From an uncultured Pseudomonadota bacterium (GTDB lineage Bacteria > Pseudomonadota > Alphaproteobacteria > Rs-D84): a stretch of DNA of 64,000 bases. The DNA lies in assembly GCA_900321105.1 (NCBI GenBank), contig OOHL01000001.1:1-64000 (forward strand). The letters are read 5' to 3'. Below, one piece after another: positions 9,534 to 17,793 of this stretch; the stretch's first letter is position 1, and the number at the start of each line of letters is the position of its first letter. The notes under the pieces are model-generated. The model was not told the origin of the DNA and made no database searches. It saw only the letters and a program-made list of their open reading frames with translations. A program made the translations under genes and the position numbers.

Positions 9534-9563
9534 AAAAAATACCGGCAAATGCCGGTATTTTTT
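9534..9563. terminator. Bidirectional terminator between the unknown pair and pheT
   Basis: ACCGGCA/TGCCGGT (9541-9547/9550-9556) with A-tract before and T-tract after. It lies between convergent genes and closely matches the hairpin at 4.8 kb. Confidence 0.85.
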
Positions 9564-11880
9564 ATGCACGCAATTTTGCGCCGCATTTTGATTCTATATT
9601 TTTAATTACTTTATCTTGAATCTCTAGTAATTCTTTATCAGACATATTATGATCCGGATAAATAGTGATTGTAAATGCTATTGATTTTTGATTATCTCCC
9701 ATATCAAAAGCATCAAAAATAACTGCATTTGCAATTTGTGAATCAGATGCGATTGCCGTTGCAATCATTTTTTCAGATGCAAATTTTGAATCAACAACAA
9801 ATGCAAAATCACGTGTAATCGGCATAAAATCTGTGATTGGGGTTTTTGCATATTTTGGATTTTTCGGTAAATCTTCAATATTTTCAATAATCCCAACAAA
9901 AACTTTTGATTTTATATGCAATTGTTTTGCAACATTCGGATGCAATTGTCCAAATTCAGCCAAAACTTTTTTACCCTGGACAATTTTTCCGTAAACATAT
10001 GGATGTGCCCATTTTGGTGCATTCGTTGTATCTATTGTATATCTTTGTGCACCAAGCAATGATACCAAATCAGATTTAACATCAAAGACATCCACATTAC
10101 GATTACGTTTTTGCCAATGTTTTGGCGATGTTTCGCCACTGCGCACTATACAAATACCATTATGTTGTTCACCAGGTTTATCACCATCAAACACAGTCCC
10201 TAGTTCAAATATATTTATATCTGAAAAACCACGTTTTTCATTATTTGCAACCGCAATCAATAAATTACCAAGTAAATTATTACGGGCAGTATCCAAATCT
10301 GTGATAATAGGATTAGCAACCTTGATAATTGGTTTGTCTGTCAAAAGTTGTTCGACCTTGGAATTTCCAAAACCAAAAGTGATAGCTTCGTTCAGCCCAC
10401 GACTTGCTAATTTTTGTTTCAAATACAAATTCGCCTCATTATGAATAGACTTTATTGTATTTTGCGATATTTCTTTTAGACCTATTTTATCATAACCATA
10501 AATACGAGCCAATTCAGAAACTATATTTTCAGGTATCGCAATATCTGTTCTTTGTGGATTTGGTATAATAATCCAATTATTTTTATCAACTTTTATATCA
10601 AAATGTAATTTTTTCAAAATTTCTTTTTGAATTTTTTCGTCTAGTTTTATACCTGTCTTTTTTTCAAACAAGTCCGGACTATAAACCACAGATTCTGGCG
10701 TATATGCTTCACGACCCGCAACCGATACATTTACAATTTTACCGCCACAAGTATCCATTATTATTTTTGCCGCCAATGACAAAGCAGGTAATGTCCCATC
10801 TGGATTTATACCGCGCTCGTATCTGTACGAAGAATCTGTTGATAAACCAATTCTTTTTGCAGATTTACGAACAGATACTGGATTAAAATATGCTGATTCC
10901 AAGATAATATTTGTTGTTTTATCTGTAGTCATACCGCGTGCACCACCAACAACGCCAGCCAAAGCCAAAATTCCGGCATCATCGGTTATAACCAAATCTT
11001 TATCACATAATTCGTGCTCATTTCCAAAAAGATCCGTGAATTTTTCACCATTTTTTGCCATACGCACTGTTATATCACCGACAATTTCATCGCCGTCAAA
11101 ACAATGCATTGGTTGTGCCAAATCATAACAAATATAATTTGTTGCGTCGATTGGTGCGTTCTTTGGATTTATTCCCGCACTGCGCAAGCAATTTTGTATT
11201 GCTTGATTTGAAGGCGCGTTTTTAATACCATGTATTTCACAAAAACGATAGGTTGGACATGCATCCGGTGCCAAAAGATTTACTTTTCTTTCGCCTTTGA
11301 CTGGTTTTAATAAATCAATTTTATTTTCAATATATTTACCAGCATCCGCCGCACTTAAATCCAGTGCAATACCACGAACCGATAAATAATCTGGGCGATT
11401 TGGGGTAATAGATGTTTCAAAGATTGCAGACGCACCACCATTTAACAAAGAAACAGGCTGTCCGATTTTTTCTTTATTTTCATCTAATTCTATAATTCCG
11501 CTGTGATCTTCACTGATACCAAGTTCTTTTCCAGAACACATCATACCATTTGATTCTACACCGCGTAATTTACCAGGTTGAATTACCATATCGCCAATTT
11601 TACAACCAGGCAGTGCCAGCGCAGATACAAGCCCTTCGCGCGCATTTGGTGCGCCACAAACAACCTGACGCAAAGTGCCAGTGCCATCATCAACTTTTAA
11701 TACATGTAAATGATCGCTGTTTTCATGTGGCTTGCATTCAATAATTTTTGCAGCGATTGGTAATACTGGGATTTCTAAATCTTCAACTTCCAGACCCAAA
11801 CCGTTTAATTTATCTGCAATTTCCACAGGGGATAAATTCGTATCAAGATATTGTTTTAACCATTCATAAGACCATTTCAT
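9562..11880 (-). CDS. pheT: Phenylalanyl-tRNA synthetase beta subunit
   Basis: PheT pairs with PheS in the alpha2-beta2 enzyme that charges tRNA-Phe; the beta subunit binds tRNA and edits mischarged Tyr. The 772 residues contain the N-terminal EMAP/OB-like domain (HENSDHLHVLKVDDG near residue 52), the B3/B4 editing region (ETSITPNRPDYLSVRGIALD near residue 155), B5, the catalytic-like fold (ERGINPDG), and the C-terminal ferredoxin-like anticodon-binding domain (FMPITRDFAFVVD). It starts 13 bp after pheS, the standard pheST order. Confidence 0.95.
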   Translation of the reverse strand: MKWSYEWLKQYLDTNLSPVEIADKLNGLGLEVEDLEIPVLPIAAKIIECKPHENSDHLHVLKVDDGTGTLRQVVCGAPNAREGLVSALALPGCKIGDMVIQPGKLRGVESNGMMCSGKELGISEDHSGIIELDENKEKIGQPVSLLNGGASAIFETSITPNRPDYLSVRGIALDLSAADAGKYIENKIDLLKPVKGERKVNLLAPDACPTYRFCEIHGIKNAPSNQAIQNCLRSAGINPKNAPIDATNYICYDLAQPMHCFDGDEIVGDITVRMAKNGEKFTDLFGNEHELCDKDLVITDDAGILALAGVVGGARGMTTDKTTNIILESAYFNPVSVRKSAKRIGLSTDSSYRYERGINPDGTLPALSLAAKIIMDTCGGKIVNVSVAGREAYTPESVVYSPDLFEKKTGIKLDEKIQKEILKKLHFDIKVDKNNWIIIPNPQRTDIAIPENIVSELARIYGYDKIGLKEISQNTIKSIHNEANLYLKQKLASRGLNEAITFGFGNSKVEQLLTDKPIIKVANPIITDLDTARNNLLGNLLIAVANNEKRGFSDINIFELGTVFDGDKPGEQHNGICIVRSGETSPKHWQKRNRNVDVFDVKSDLVSLLGAQRYTIDTTNAPKWAHPYVYGKIVQGKKVLAEFGQLHPNVAKQLHIKSKVFVGIIENIEDLPKNPKYAKTPITDFMPITRDFAFVVDSKFASEKMIATAIASDSQIANAVIFDAFDMGDNQKSIAFTITIYPDHNMSDKELLEIQDKVIKNIESKCGAKLRA

Positions 11881-11893
11881 TTTATACCCCTTT

Positions 11894-12835
11894 TTAAAAA
11901 CCTGTATTTTTTAACCAACGAACATCGCCATCATAGAATTTACGAATATCATCAAGACCATACTTAAGCATAGCCATCCTGTCCCAACCAAAACCAAATG
12001 CAAAACCTTGGTATTCATCTGGATTTACATTACAATTTCTAAGAACATTCGGATGAACCATACCTGCGCCACCCATTTCCAACCATTTATCGCCCCATTT
12101 CATATCAAATTCAACTGATGGTTCTGTAAATGGGAAATAAGATGGACGAATACGGATTTCTATATCGCGTTCAAAAAATTTAGACAGTAATGTACGCAAT
12201 GTTGCTATCAAATCAGACATAGTGACATCTTTATCGACATACAGACCTTCTATTTGATGAAAAGAAGGCAAATGTGTTGCATCCATTTCTTTACGGTAAG
12301 TCGAACCTATGGCAAACATTTTTATTGGAACGCCTACTTTTTCCATTGCACGAATTTGAATAGAAGAAGTTTGAGTTCGCATAACATTGCCATTTTCCAA
12401 AAAGAACGTGTCTTGCATATCACGCGCAGGATGATATTCCGGGGTATTTAATGCGGTAAAATTATGCCAATCGTCTTCTATTTCTGGTCCCGTCCAAAGT
12501 TCAAAGCCCATAGATTCCAAAACAGCGGACAAATCTTTTAAAGTTTGGGTCACAGGATGTAATGTTCCACGATTTTTTGGTTCACAATCCAGTGTCACAT
12601 CGACATATTCTGTTGCCAATTTAGCGTTCAATGCCGCATTTTCCAATTCTGTTTGTTTATCTTTGAATAACCCACGCAATTCAGTATTTTCAGCATTAAC
12701 AACAGCCCTTTCTTCGTTTGAAAGCGTTGCCATCGTTTTTAATTTTGCCGTCATAGTACCGTTTTTACCAAAAGTTTCGGTATACAAAGCCTGTAATTCT
12801 TCAAGTGATTTCGCATTTTTAATTTTATCTTTCAT
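11894..12835 (-). CDS. pheS: Phenylalanyl-tRNA synthetase alpha subunit
   Basis: PheS is the catalytic class II subunit of PheRS. Motif 2 is visible as FAIGSTYRKEMDATHLPSFHQIEG, with the Phe pocket in the following strand, and motif 3 as GFAFGFGWDRMAMLKYG near the C-terminus. At 313 residues it is slightly shorter than the usual 330-350, because the N-terminal coiled coil that contacts tRNA is reduced. pheT follows after 13 bp. A terminator separates it from rplT upstream, so it may have its own promoter in the 80-bp gap. Confidence 0.95.
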   Translation of the reverse strand: MKDKIKNAKSLEELQALYTETFGKNGTMTAKLKTMATLSNEERAVVNAENTELRGLFKDKQTELENAALNAKLATEYVDVTLDCEPKNRGTLHPVTQTLKDLSAVLESMGFELWTGPEIEDDWHNFTALNTPEYHPARDMQDTFFLENGNVMRTQTSSIQIRAMEKVGVPIKMFAIGSTYRKEMDATHLPSFHQIEGLYVDKDVTMSDLIATLRTLLSKFFERDIEIRIRPSYFPFTEPSVEFDMKWGDKWLEMGGAGMVHPNVLRNCNVNPDEYQGFAFGFGWDRMAMLKYGLDDIRKFYDGDVRWLKNTGF

Positions 12836-12849
12836 TTTTACCCCGTTTA

Positions 12850-12885
12850 TAAAAAAGAATAAGACCGTATGCTTACGGCCTTAAT
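12850..12885 (-). terminator. Intrinsic terminator after rplT
   Basis: On the minus strand AAGGCCGTA (12882-12874) pairs with TACGGTCTT (12869-12861) with one G-T pair, followed by ATTCTTTTTT. It ends the rpmI-rplT transcript before pheS. Confidence 0.75.
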
Positions 12886-12916
12886 TCTAACAAAACAAAA
12901 CCATTGCCGTAAAGCG

Positions 12917-13285
12917 TTATTTAGCAGCTTTGGCAATAAATCGTTTTGCAGTTTCAATCAATGTTTCAAAGTTTTTATCAGCATCGTATGCCATTTGGGC
13001 CAAAACTTTGCGGTCCAATGTGACACCTGCTTTCTTTAAACCATTCATGAACTGGCTGTATGTTAAACCGTTTGGACGAACCGCAGCATTGATACGCACA
13101 ATCCAAAGTGAACGAAAATCACGTTTCTTTTGACGACGATCGCGATATGCATATTGTCCGGCTTTTTCGGTCTTTTCACGTGCAGCACGATAAGTTGAAT
13201 GATGACGTCCCAAATAACCTTTGGCACGATCAAGAATCTTATTATGTTTTTGTTTAACGGTTGTTCCGCGTTTTACTCTTGCCAT
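12917..13285 (-). CDS. rplT: 50S ribosomal protein bL20
   Basis: bL20 is an early-assembly 50S protein that binds 23S rRNA. The 122-residue sequence is basic and shows the family core: [39 protein letters not shown] and [16 protein letters not shown]. It follows rpmI by 11 bp in the conserved rpmI-rplT pair. infC, which often precedes them, is absent here. Confidence 0.97.
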   Translation of the reverse strand: MARVKRGTTVKQKHNKILDRAKGYLGRHHSTYRAAREKTEKAGQYAYRDRRQKKRDFRSLWIVRINAAVRPNGLTYSQFMNGLKKAGVTLDRKVLAQMAYDADKNFETLIETAKRFIAKAAK

Positions 13286-13296
13286 GATACACCCCC

Positions 13297-13500
13297 TTAT
13301 TTCAAACCGTATGGAGCCAAGATTTTAGCCTGACCCACCATGTTTTCGTTCAAATATTGTGGCTTTGCCCCGGCTTTATTAGCACGTTTGGACTTATGCA
13401 ACAAGCATTTGTGATGAGAGTTTCTGGCAACACGGATTTTACCGCTTGCAGTCATAGACGCACGTTTTTTCAAGTACGATTTTGTTTTCATTTTTGGCAT
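13297..13500 (-). CDS. rpmI: 50S ribosomal protein bL35
   Basis: bL35 is a small, basic 50S subunit protein. The 67-residue product shows [27 protein letters not shown] and a C-terminal region of normal length. The SD AAGGA lies immediately before the ATG and directly after a 7-bp hairpin. It is the first gene of the rpmI-rplT unit, divergent from mreC. Confidence 0.96.
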   Translation of the reverse strand: MPKMKTKSYLKKRASMTASGKIRVARNSHHKCLLHKSKRANKAGAKPQYLNENMVGQAKILAPYGLK

Positions 13501-13502
13501 TT

Positions 13503-13526
13503 TTCCTTATGGCAATGCCTTGCCAT
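13503..13526 (-). promoter_or_regulatory. Hairpin abutting the rpmI ribosome-binding site
   Basis: On the minus strand ATGGCAA (13526-13520)/TTGCCAT (13515-13509) makes a 7-bp stem with a 4-nt loop just before the SD AAGGA. Ribosomal protein operons often use such leaders for feedback control, but this particular structure matches no leader I know, so a regulatory role is only inferred. Confidence 0.4.
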
Positions 13527-13609
13527 TTCGGTCGTCTCAATTTTGACATATAAAAAAGAAAAATCAAGTTTTTATTGAATATTGGCTTTTTTGCGTTTAA
13601 AGTTGTCGT

Positions 13610-14431
13610 ATGACCAAAGACAAATTATCTTATAAATTGATGCGAATTGTAAAATCATCGCTGGCAGCGGTCGCTGTTCCTATATTTATAATATATATCA
13701 TGGTCGCCAAACCAGATTATACCATAATGAACGGATTGGCACACATTGTATTGCCCGTTGCCCATGTGGCCGGTTCGATTATAACATGGCCCATTCGCGC
13801 AATAGGACAAAGTGCACATTGGATAAAAGAAACATCAAATTTACGCACTGAAAACGAAGAATTACGGGTTCGTCTTGATGCCGCATTAGCAAATAAAAAT
13901 TCCTGTGATATCGCTGTTTTGGAAAATCAAAAATTAGAACACGAAATGGATGTAAAACGTGCATCCCCGTATAAAACAGTTATTGCAGATATACAGTTTG
14001 ATGATTCTGCATTTCATCATAATACATTTCTTATAAATCGTGGCAAAAAGTCTGGATTAACCAAGGGAATGGTTGTTACGTCTTTTGATAATCGCCTTGT
14101 TGGAACAATTGTTGATTGTGGATCACAATTTTGCCGTGTTCGCGCATTAACAGATGCCGACACAAATATCGCAATTCGTATAACAGGATCCGATGTTTCT
14201 GGGTTCTTGCAAGGAAATGGTAAATCGTGCGCATCCGTCGGTTTTTTCAATGATGCTAAATTTATTGGTCGCAAGGGGTTAAAGGTTATAACCAGTAATA
14301 TCAGCGGTATTTTACCATCTGGAATATATATTGGTGATATGTTGGACGAAAAAAACGTAGATGTTTTGCGTCCAAATGATATATCGCGCGTAATGGTGCT
14401 GCAATATAACGATGTGGGTTCATATAAATAA
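13610..14431 (+). CDS. mreC: Rod shape-determining protein MreC
   Basis: MreC is a bitopic inner-membrane protein whose periplasmic part bridges MreB, PBP2 and RodA in lateral wall synthesis. The 273-residue protein has one N-terminal membrane segment (about residues 15-33), a coiled-coil stretch (KETSNLRTENEELRVRLDAALAN), then the two beta domains with NRGKKSGLTKGMVV and GVVGTI-like GTIVDCGSQFCRVRALTD. No clear SD precedes the ATG. It shares one base with mreD. mreB is not in the window. Confidence 0.92.
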   Translation: MTKDKLSYKLMRIVKSSLAAVAVPIFIIYIMVAKPDYTIMNGLAHIVLPVAHVAGSIITWPIRAIGQSAHWIKETSNLRTENEELRVRLDAALANKNSCDIAVLENQKLEHEMDVKRASPYKTVIADIQFDDSAFHHNTFLINRGKKSGLTKGMVVTSFDNRLVGTIVDCGSQFCRVRALTDADTNIAIRITGSDVSGFLQGNGKSCASVGFFNDAKFIGRKGLKVITSNISGILPSGIYIGDMLDEKNVDVLRPNDISRVMVLQYNDVGSYK

Positions 14432-14880
14432 TGTATAAAATATTGCCTGTTTTAAAACAAATCATGCCATTTTTAATGACATTGTTTTTGTGGCGATTAT
14501 CGATTTATTTTTGGAACCCGGCCGGAATACTCTGTTTAATTCCTGTATTTTATTACACGTTTGTCAGACCGGTTGACTGGTTTGCAGTGTTTGCGGTTAT
14601 ATTTTGTTTTTTAATAGATTATCGTTGTAATTTGCCGCTTTTTTGGACGTCTATTTTTTGTTTATTTTATGCAATAAATGGATTTCAAAACTATATTGAT
14701 TTACAACATACAAATAACAATGCGATATATGCATTTATGTCATTTATAGGTATAGGTATATTTCTTTTGATTGTATCAGGATTTTCGTGGACAAATCTTG
14801 TCAATAATTTATGGTTATTTTTATGGATGACAATTTTATACATACCAATAACCGCAACAGATAATTGGATAAAACAATGA
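14431..14880 (+). CDS. mreD: MreD-like rod shape-determining membrane protein
   Basis: The 149-residue product is almost entirely hydrophobic, with about five predicted membrane segments, and sits exactly where mreD is expected, between mreC and mrdA. MreD sequences diverge strongly, so position and topology carry most of the identification. Its start codon overlaps the mreC stop by one base and its stop overlaps the mrdA start (ATGA), implying translational coupling. Confidence 0.8.
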   Translation: MYKILPVLKQIMPFLMTLFLWRLSIYFWNPAGILCLIPVFYYTFVRPVDWFAVFAVIFCFLIDYRCNLPLFWTSIFCLFYAINGFQNYIDLQHTNNNAIYAFMSFIGIGIFLLIVSGFSWTNLVNNLWLFLWMTILYIPITATDNWIKQ

Positions 14881-16643
14881 TAGATACAGAAGTGGCACGC
14901 ACTTTTGACAGACGCAGCGCACTGTTTTTAACAGGTGGTGCTATATTGACTTCTGTATTGGTTATGCGTATGTTACAGATGCAAGTTTTTGAATATAAAG
15001 ATTATCTTCGTAAAAGTGAAAATAATTCATTTCGTGTTCAAATTACAATGCCACAGCGTGGAAATATTTTATCTGAATCCGGTTCTATTATTTCTAGGGA
15101 CGCCCCAATATACAGAATATATTTAATTCCAGAAGAAACTGACGATATTCAATCTGTAATAGATACTGTCACAAAAGAATTAAAATTGCGTAAAAAGACT
15201 GTGGAAAGAATTTGGCGAAACATAAAAAAACAACAAAAATTTCAACCGGTTTTGATAACTGAAAATTCTAATTGGAATACACTTGCTAAATTATCTGCAA
15301 AAAACATTCCAGGAATTCATATTGGGAACGGTTTTTCGCGTGTATATGAAATGGGGCCTGCAGGCGCCCAGGTTTTTGGTTATGTTGGCGCCCCGCAAAA
15401 ACCGGTTGCAAATAATCCATTTTTTACAACCGGAATAAACGGTTTGGAAAAAAGATTTAATACCAATATGGCAGGGACGCCGGGACAAACTGTGTTAATG
15501 ACAAATGCGGTTGGTCGTATTACTGGCGAAGACAAAACGCAATTTATACAACCAATTATGGGCGAAAATATAAAAACAACAATTCGTGAAAATGTTCAAA
15601 AAGTTCTTTATGATTCTTTAGCATTAAACCGTGCTGGGTGCGGTGTAGTTCTGGATATAGAAAACGGAAATATTTTAGCGATGGCTTCCACCCCAAGTTT
15701 TGACCCAAATAATTTCAAGACCGATGATGGCGAAGAATATATATCATCGCTGCTTAGTGATGTTGCAAAACCTTTTATGAACAAAACAATAGAAGGCTTA
15801 TATCCGCCTGGATCTACATTTAAAATTGTTGTGGCGTTGGCAGCACTGGAAAGCGGTGCGGTTTCACCAAATGAAAAAATATTCTGTCCAGGCTTTTGGG
15901 AATATGGAAATCATAAATATCATTGCTGGGAAAAACACGGACATGGATATGTTGACTTGTATGATGCATTAAAACATTCTTGTGACATTTATTTTTATCA
16001 GATTGCTTTGCGTATAGGTATCGATGCAATAAAGCATATGGCATTGAAACTGGGACTTAATCAAAAATATATGGATGACATATTGGCACACGAAATGCCT
16101 GGAATTATGCCTGACAGACGATGGAAGGAAAAAAATATAGGTTCTTCATGGGTTCATGGTGATACTATTATTTCTGGTATCGGCCAGGGTTATATTTTAA
16201 CTAACTGTTTACAATTGGCGGTAATGATGGCACGTGTTGCATCAAACAAAGAGGTCAAACCGCGTCTTATTTATTCTGATAAAAATCCGAATTTTAAAAG
16301 CCTTAATTTACAAGATAAAAATATCAAACATGTTTTAACTGGTCTGGAAAAAGTCACACAAAAGGGCGGTACTGCATCTGGCAGCGCAATCAATGTTAAC
16401 GGCAAAAAAATGGGCGGAAAAACAGGAACATCCCAGGTTCGCAGTATATCTAAGGCAGAACGCGAAAGCGGTGTTTTAACAAATGAACAATTAAAATGGA
16501 ATTTACGTAATCATGGGTTATTTGTAGGATATGCCCCAACCGATAAACCAAAATATGCAGTGTGTGTAATTATGGAACATGCCGGCGGTTCGTCACCTGC
16601 GGCACGTGCAACTGCAAATATAATGAAGGAATTATTGAAATAA
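14877..16643 (+). CDS. mrdA: Penicillin-binding protein 2 (MrdA), elongasome transpeptidase
   Basis: PBP2 cross-links peptidoglycan during cell elongation together with RodA. It has an N-terminal membrane anchor (about residues 15-35), a pedestal domain beginning MPQRGNILSESG, and the transpeptidase domain with SxxK as PPGSTFKIV, the SxD-type motif in HSCDIYFYQ and KTGT in GGKTGTSQV. I prefer ATG 14877, which overlaps the mreD stop, over an in-frame ATG at 14865. Length is about 588 residues, slightly short for PBP2. rodA starts 1 bp after its stop. Confidence 0.94.
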   Translation: MIDTEVARTFDRRSALFLTGGAILTSVLVMRMLQMQVFEYKDYLRKSENNSFRVQITMPQRGNILSESGSIISRDAPIYRIYLIPEETDDIQSVIDTVTKELKLRKKTVERIWRNIKKQQKFQPVLITENSNWNTLAKLSAKNIPGIHIGNGFSRVYEMGPAGAQVFGYVGAPQKPVANNPFFTTGINGLEKRFNTNMAGTPGQTVLMTNAVGRITGEDKTQFIQPIMGENIKTTIRENVQKVLYDSLALNRAGCGVVLDIENGNILAMASTPSFDPNNFKTDDGEEYISSLLSDVAKPFMNKTIEGLYPPGSTFKIVVALAALESGAVSPNEKIFCPGFWEYGNHKYHCWEKHGHGYVDLYDALKHSCDIYFYQIALRIGIDAIKHMALKLGLNQKYMDDILAHEMPGIMPDRRWKEKNIGSSWVHGDTIISGIGQGYILTNCLQLAVMMARVASNKEVKPRLIYSDKNPNFKSLNLQDKNIKHVLTGLEKVTQKGGTASGSAINVNGKKMGGKTGTSQVRSISKAERESGVLTNEQLKWNLRNHGLFVGYAPTDKPKYAVCVIMEHAGGSSPAARATANIMKELLK

Positions 16644-16644
16644 A

Positions 16645-17790
16645 ATGGCAACAACAACGCGCGTTTCTAATGCAAACATGATGACATTCAGTGAAAAACT
16701 GTCACGTTTTTCATGGGCATTATTCATACCAATGTGTATTGTTCTTGTTTTTTCAATTATAGTATTATTTAGTGCCGGTGGTGGATCGTGGCAACCTTTT
16801 GCTCTGTCACAATTATCTAAAATAGCATTTGGTATGCTTATATTCTTTTTTGCGGCGTTTTCGAATATAAAAACATGGATTAAATCTGCATATTTTATAT
16901 ACGCAATTGCTTTAATATTGGTGATATTGGTGACATTTGTGGGCGATGTTGGTATGGGGGCGCAACGATGGCTTTCACTTGGATTTATAAATATACAGCC
17001 ATCAGAATTTATAAAAATCGCATTGGTTTTGGCCTTGGCGCGTTATTTTGCATGGCAAAACAGTGTTGAATTATCACAATTTAAAAACTATCTTGTTCCA
17101 ATTTTTATGCTATTGGTTCCTTTTTTGCTTATTTGTGCACAACCAGATTTAGGGACGGGTATATCATTGGGTTTGATTACAATTGGTATGTTTTATATTG
17201 TTGGTGCAAATAAAAAATGGTTTATGATTGCCGGAATTCTTGGATTATTAGCATTGCCTGTTGTTTGGTACGGGGGTATGCACGATTATCAACGCGCACG
17301 AATCATAACATTTATAAATCCAGAAATGGATGCGCGCGGAGCTGGATATCAAATAAATCAAGCAAAGATAGCTTTTGGTTCTGGCGGTATTGTTGGCAAA
17401 GGATATATGTCTGGCACCCAATCACAACAATCGTTTTTACCAGAAAAACAGACTGATTTTATATTCACAATGTTCGGCGAAGAATTTGGATTTATGGGTG
17501 CATTTATGCTGTTAATAATATATACATTTATCGTAATAATGCTTTTTTGGTCTGCAAAAACATGTCGAAACAGATTTGGTCAATTAATATGTTTTGGTTT
17601 TATGTTGAACTTTTTCATTTATTATTTTATAAATATCTCGATGGTGCTTGGAATATTACCAACAGTTGGTGTTCCTTTACCATTGATGTCTTTCGGTGGC
17701 AGCAGTTTGATATCCCTGCTTTTTGGTTTCGGATTATGTCAAAATGCACACATACACAAAGACCAACAATTATCATCCAAAGGATTTTAA
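16645..17790 (+). CDS. mrdB: RodA, SEDS-family peptidoglycan glycosyltransferase
   Basis: RodA polymerises lipid II into glycan strands in the elongasome, paired with PBP2. The 381-residue protein is polytopic with about ten hydrophobic segments. SEDS signatures include GAQRWLSLGFINIQPSEFIK, ICAQPDLGTG (with the catalytic Asp), GAGYQINQAKIAFGSGG, FLPEKQTDFIF and GVPLPLMSFGGSSL. It follows mrdA with one base between and precedes topA by 3 bp. Confidence 0.95.
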   Translation: MATTTRVSNANMMTFSEKLSRFSWALFIPMCIVLVFSIIVLFSAGGGSWQPFALSQLSKIAFGMLIFFFAAFSNIKTWIKSAYFIYAIALILVILVTFVGDVGMGAQRWLSLGFINIQPSEFIKIALVLALARYFAWQNSVELSQFKNYLVPIFMLLVPFLLICAQPDLGTGISLGLITIGMFYIVGANKKWFMIAGILGLLALPVVWYGGMHDYQRARIITFINPEMDARGAGYQINQAKIAFGSGGIVGKGYMSGTQSQQSFLPEKQTDFIFTMFGEEFGFMGAFMLLIIYTFIVIMLFWSAKTCRNRFGQLICFGFMLNFFIYYFINISMVLGILPTVGVPLPLMSFGGSSLISLLFGFGLCQNAHIHKDQQLSSKGF

Positions 17791-17793
17791 AAA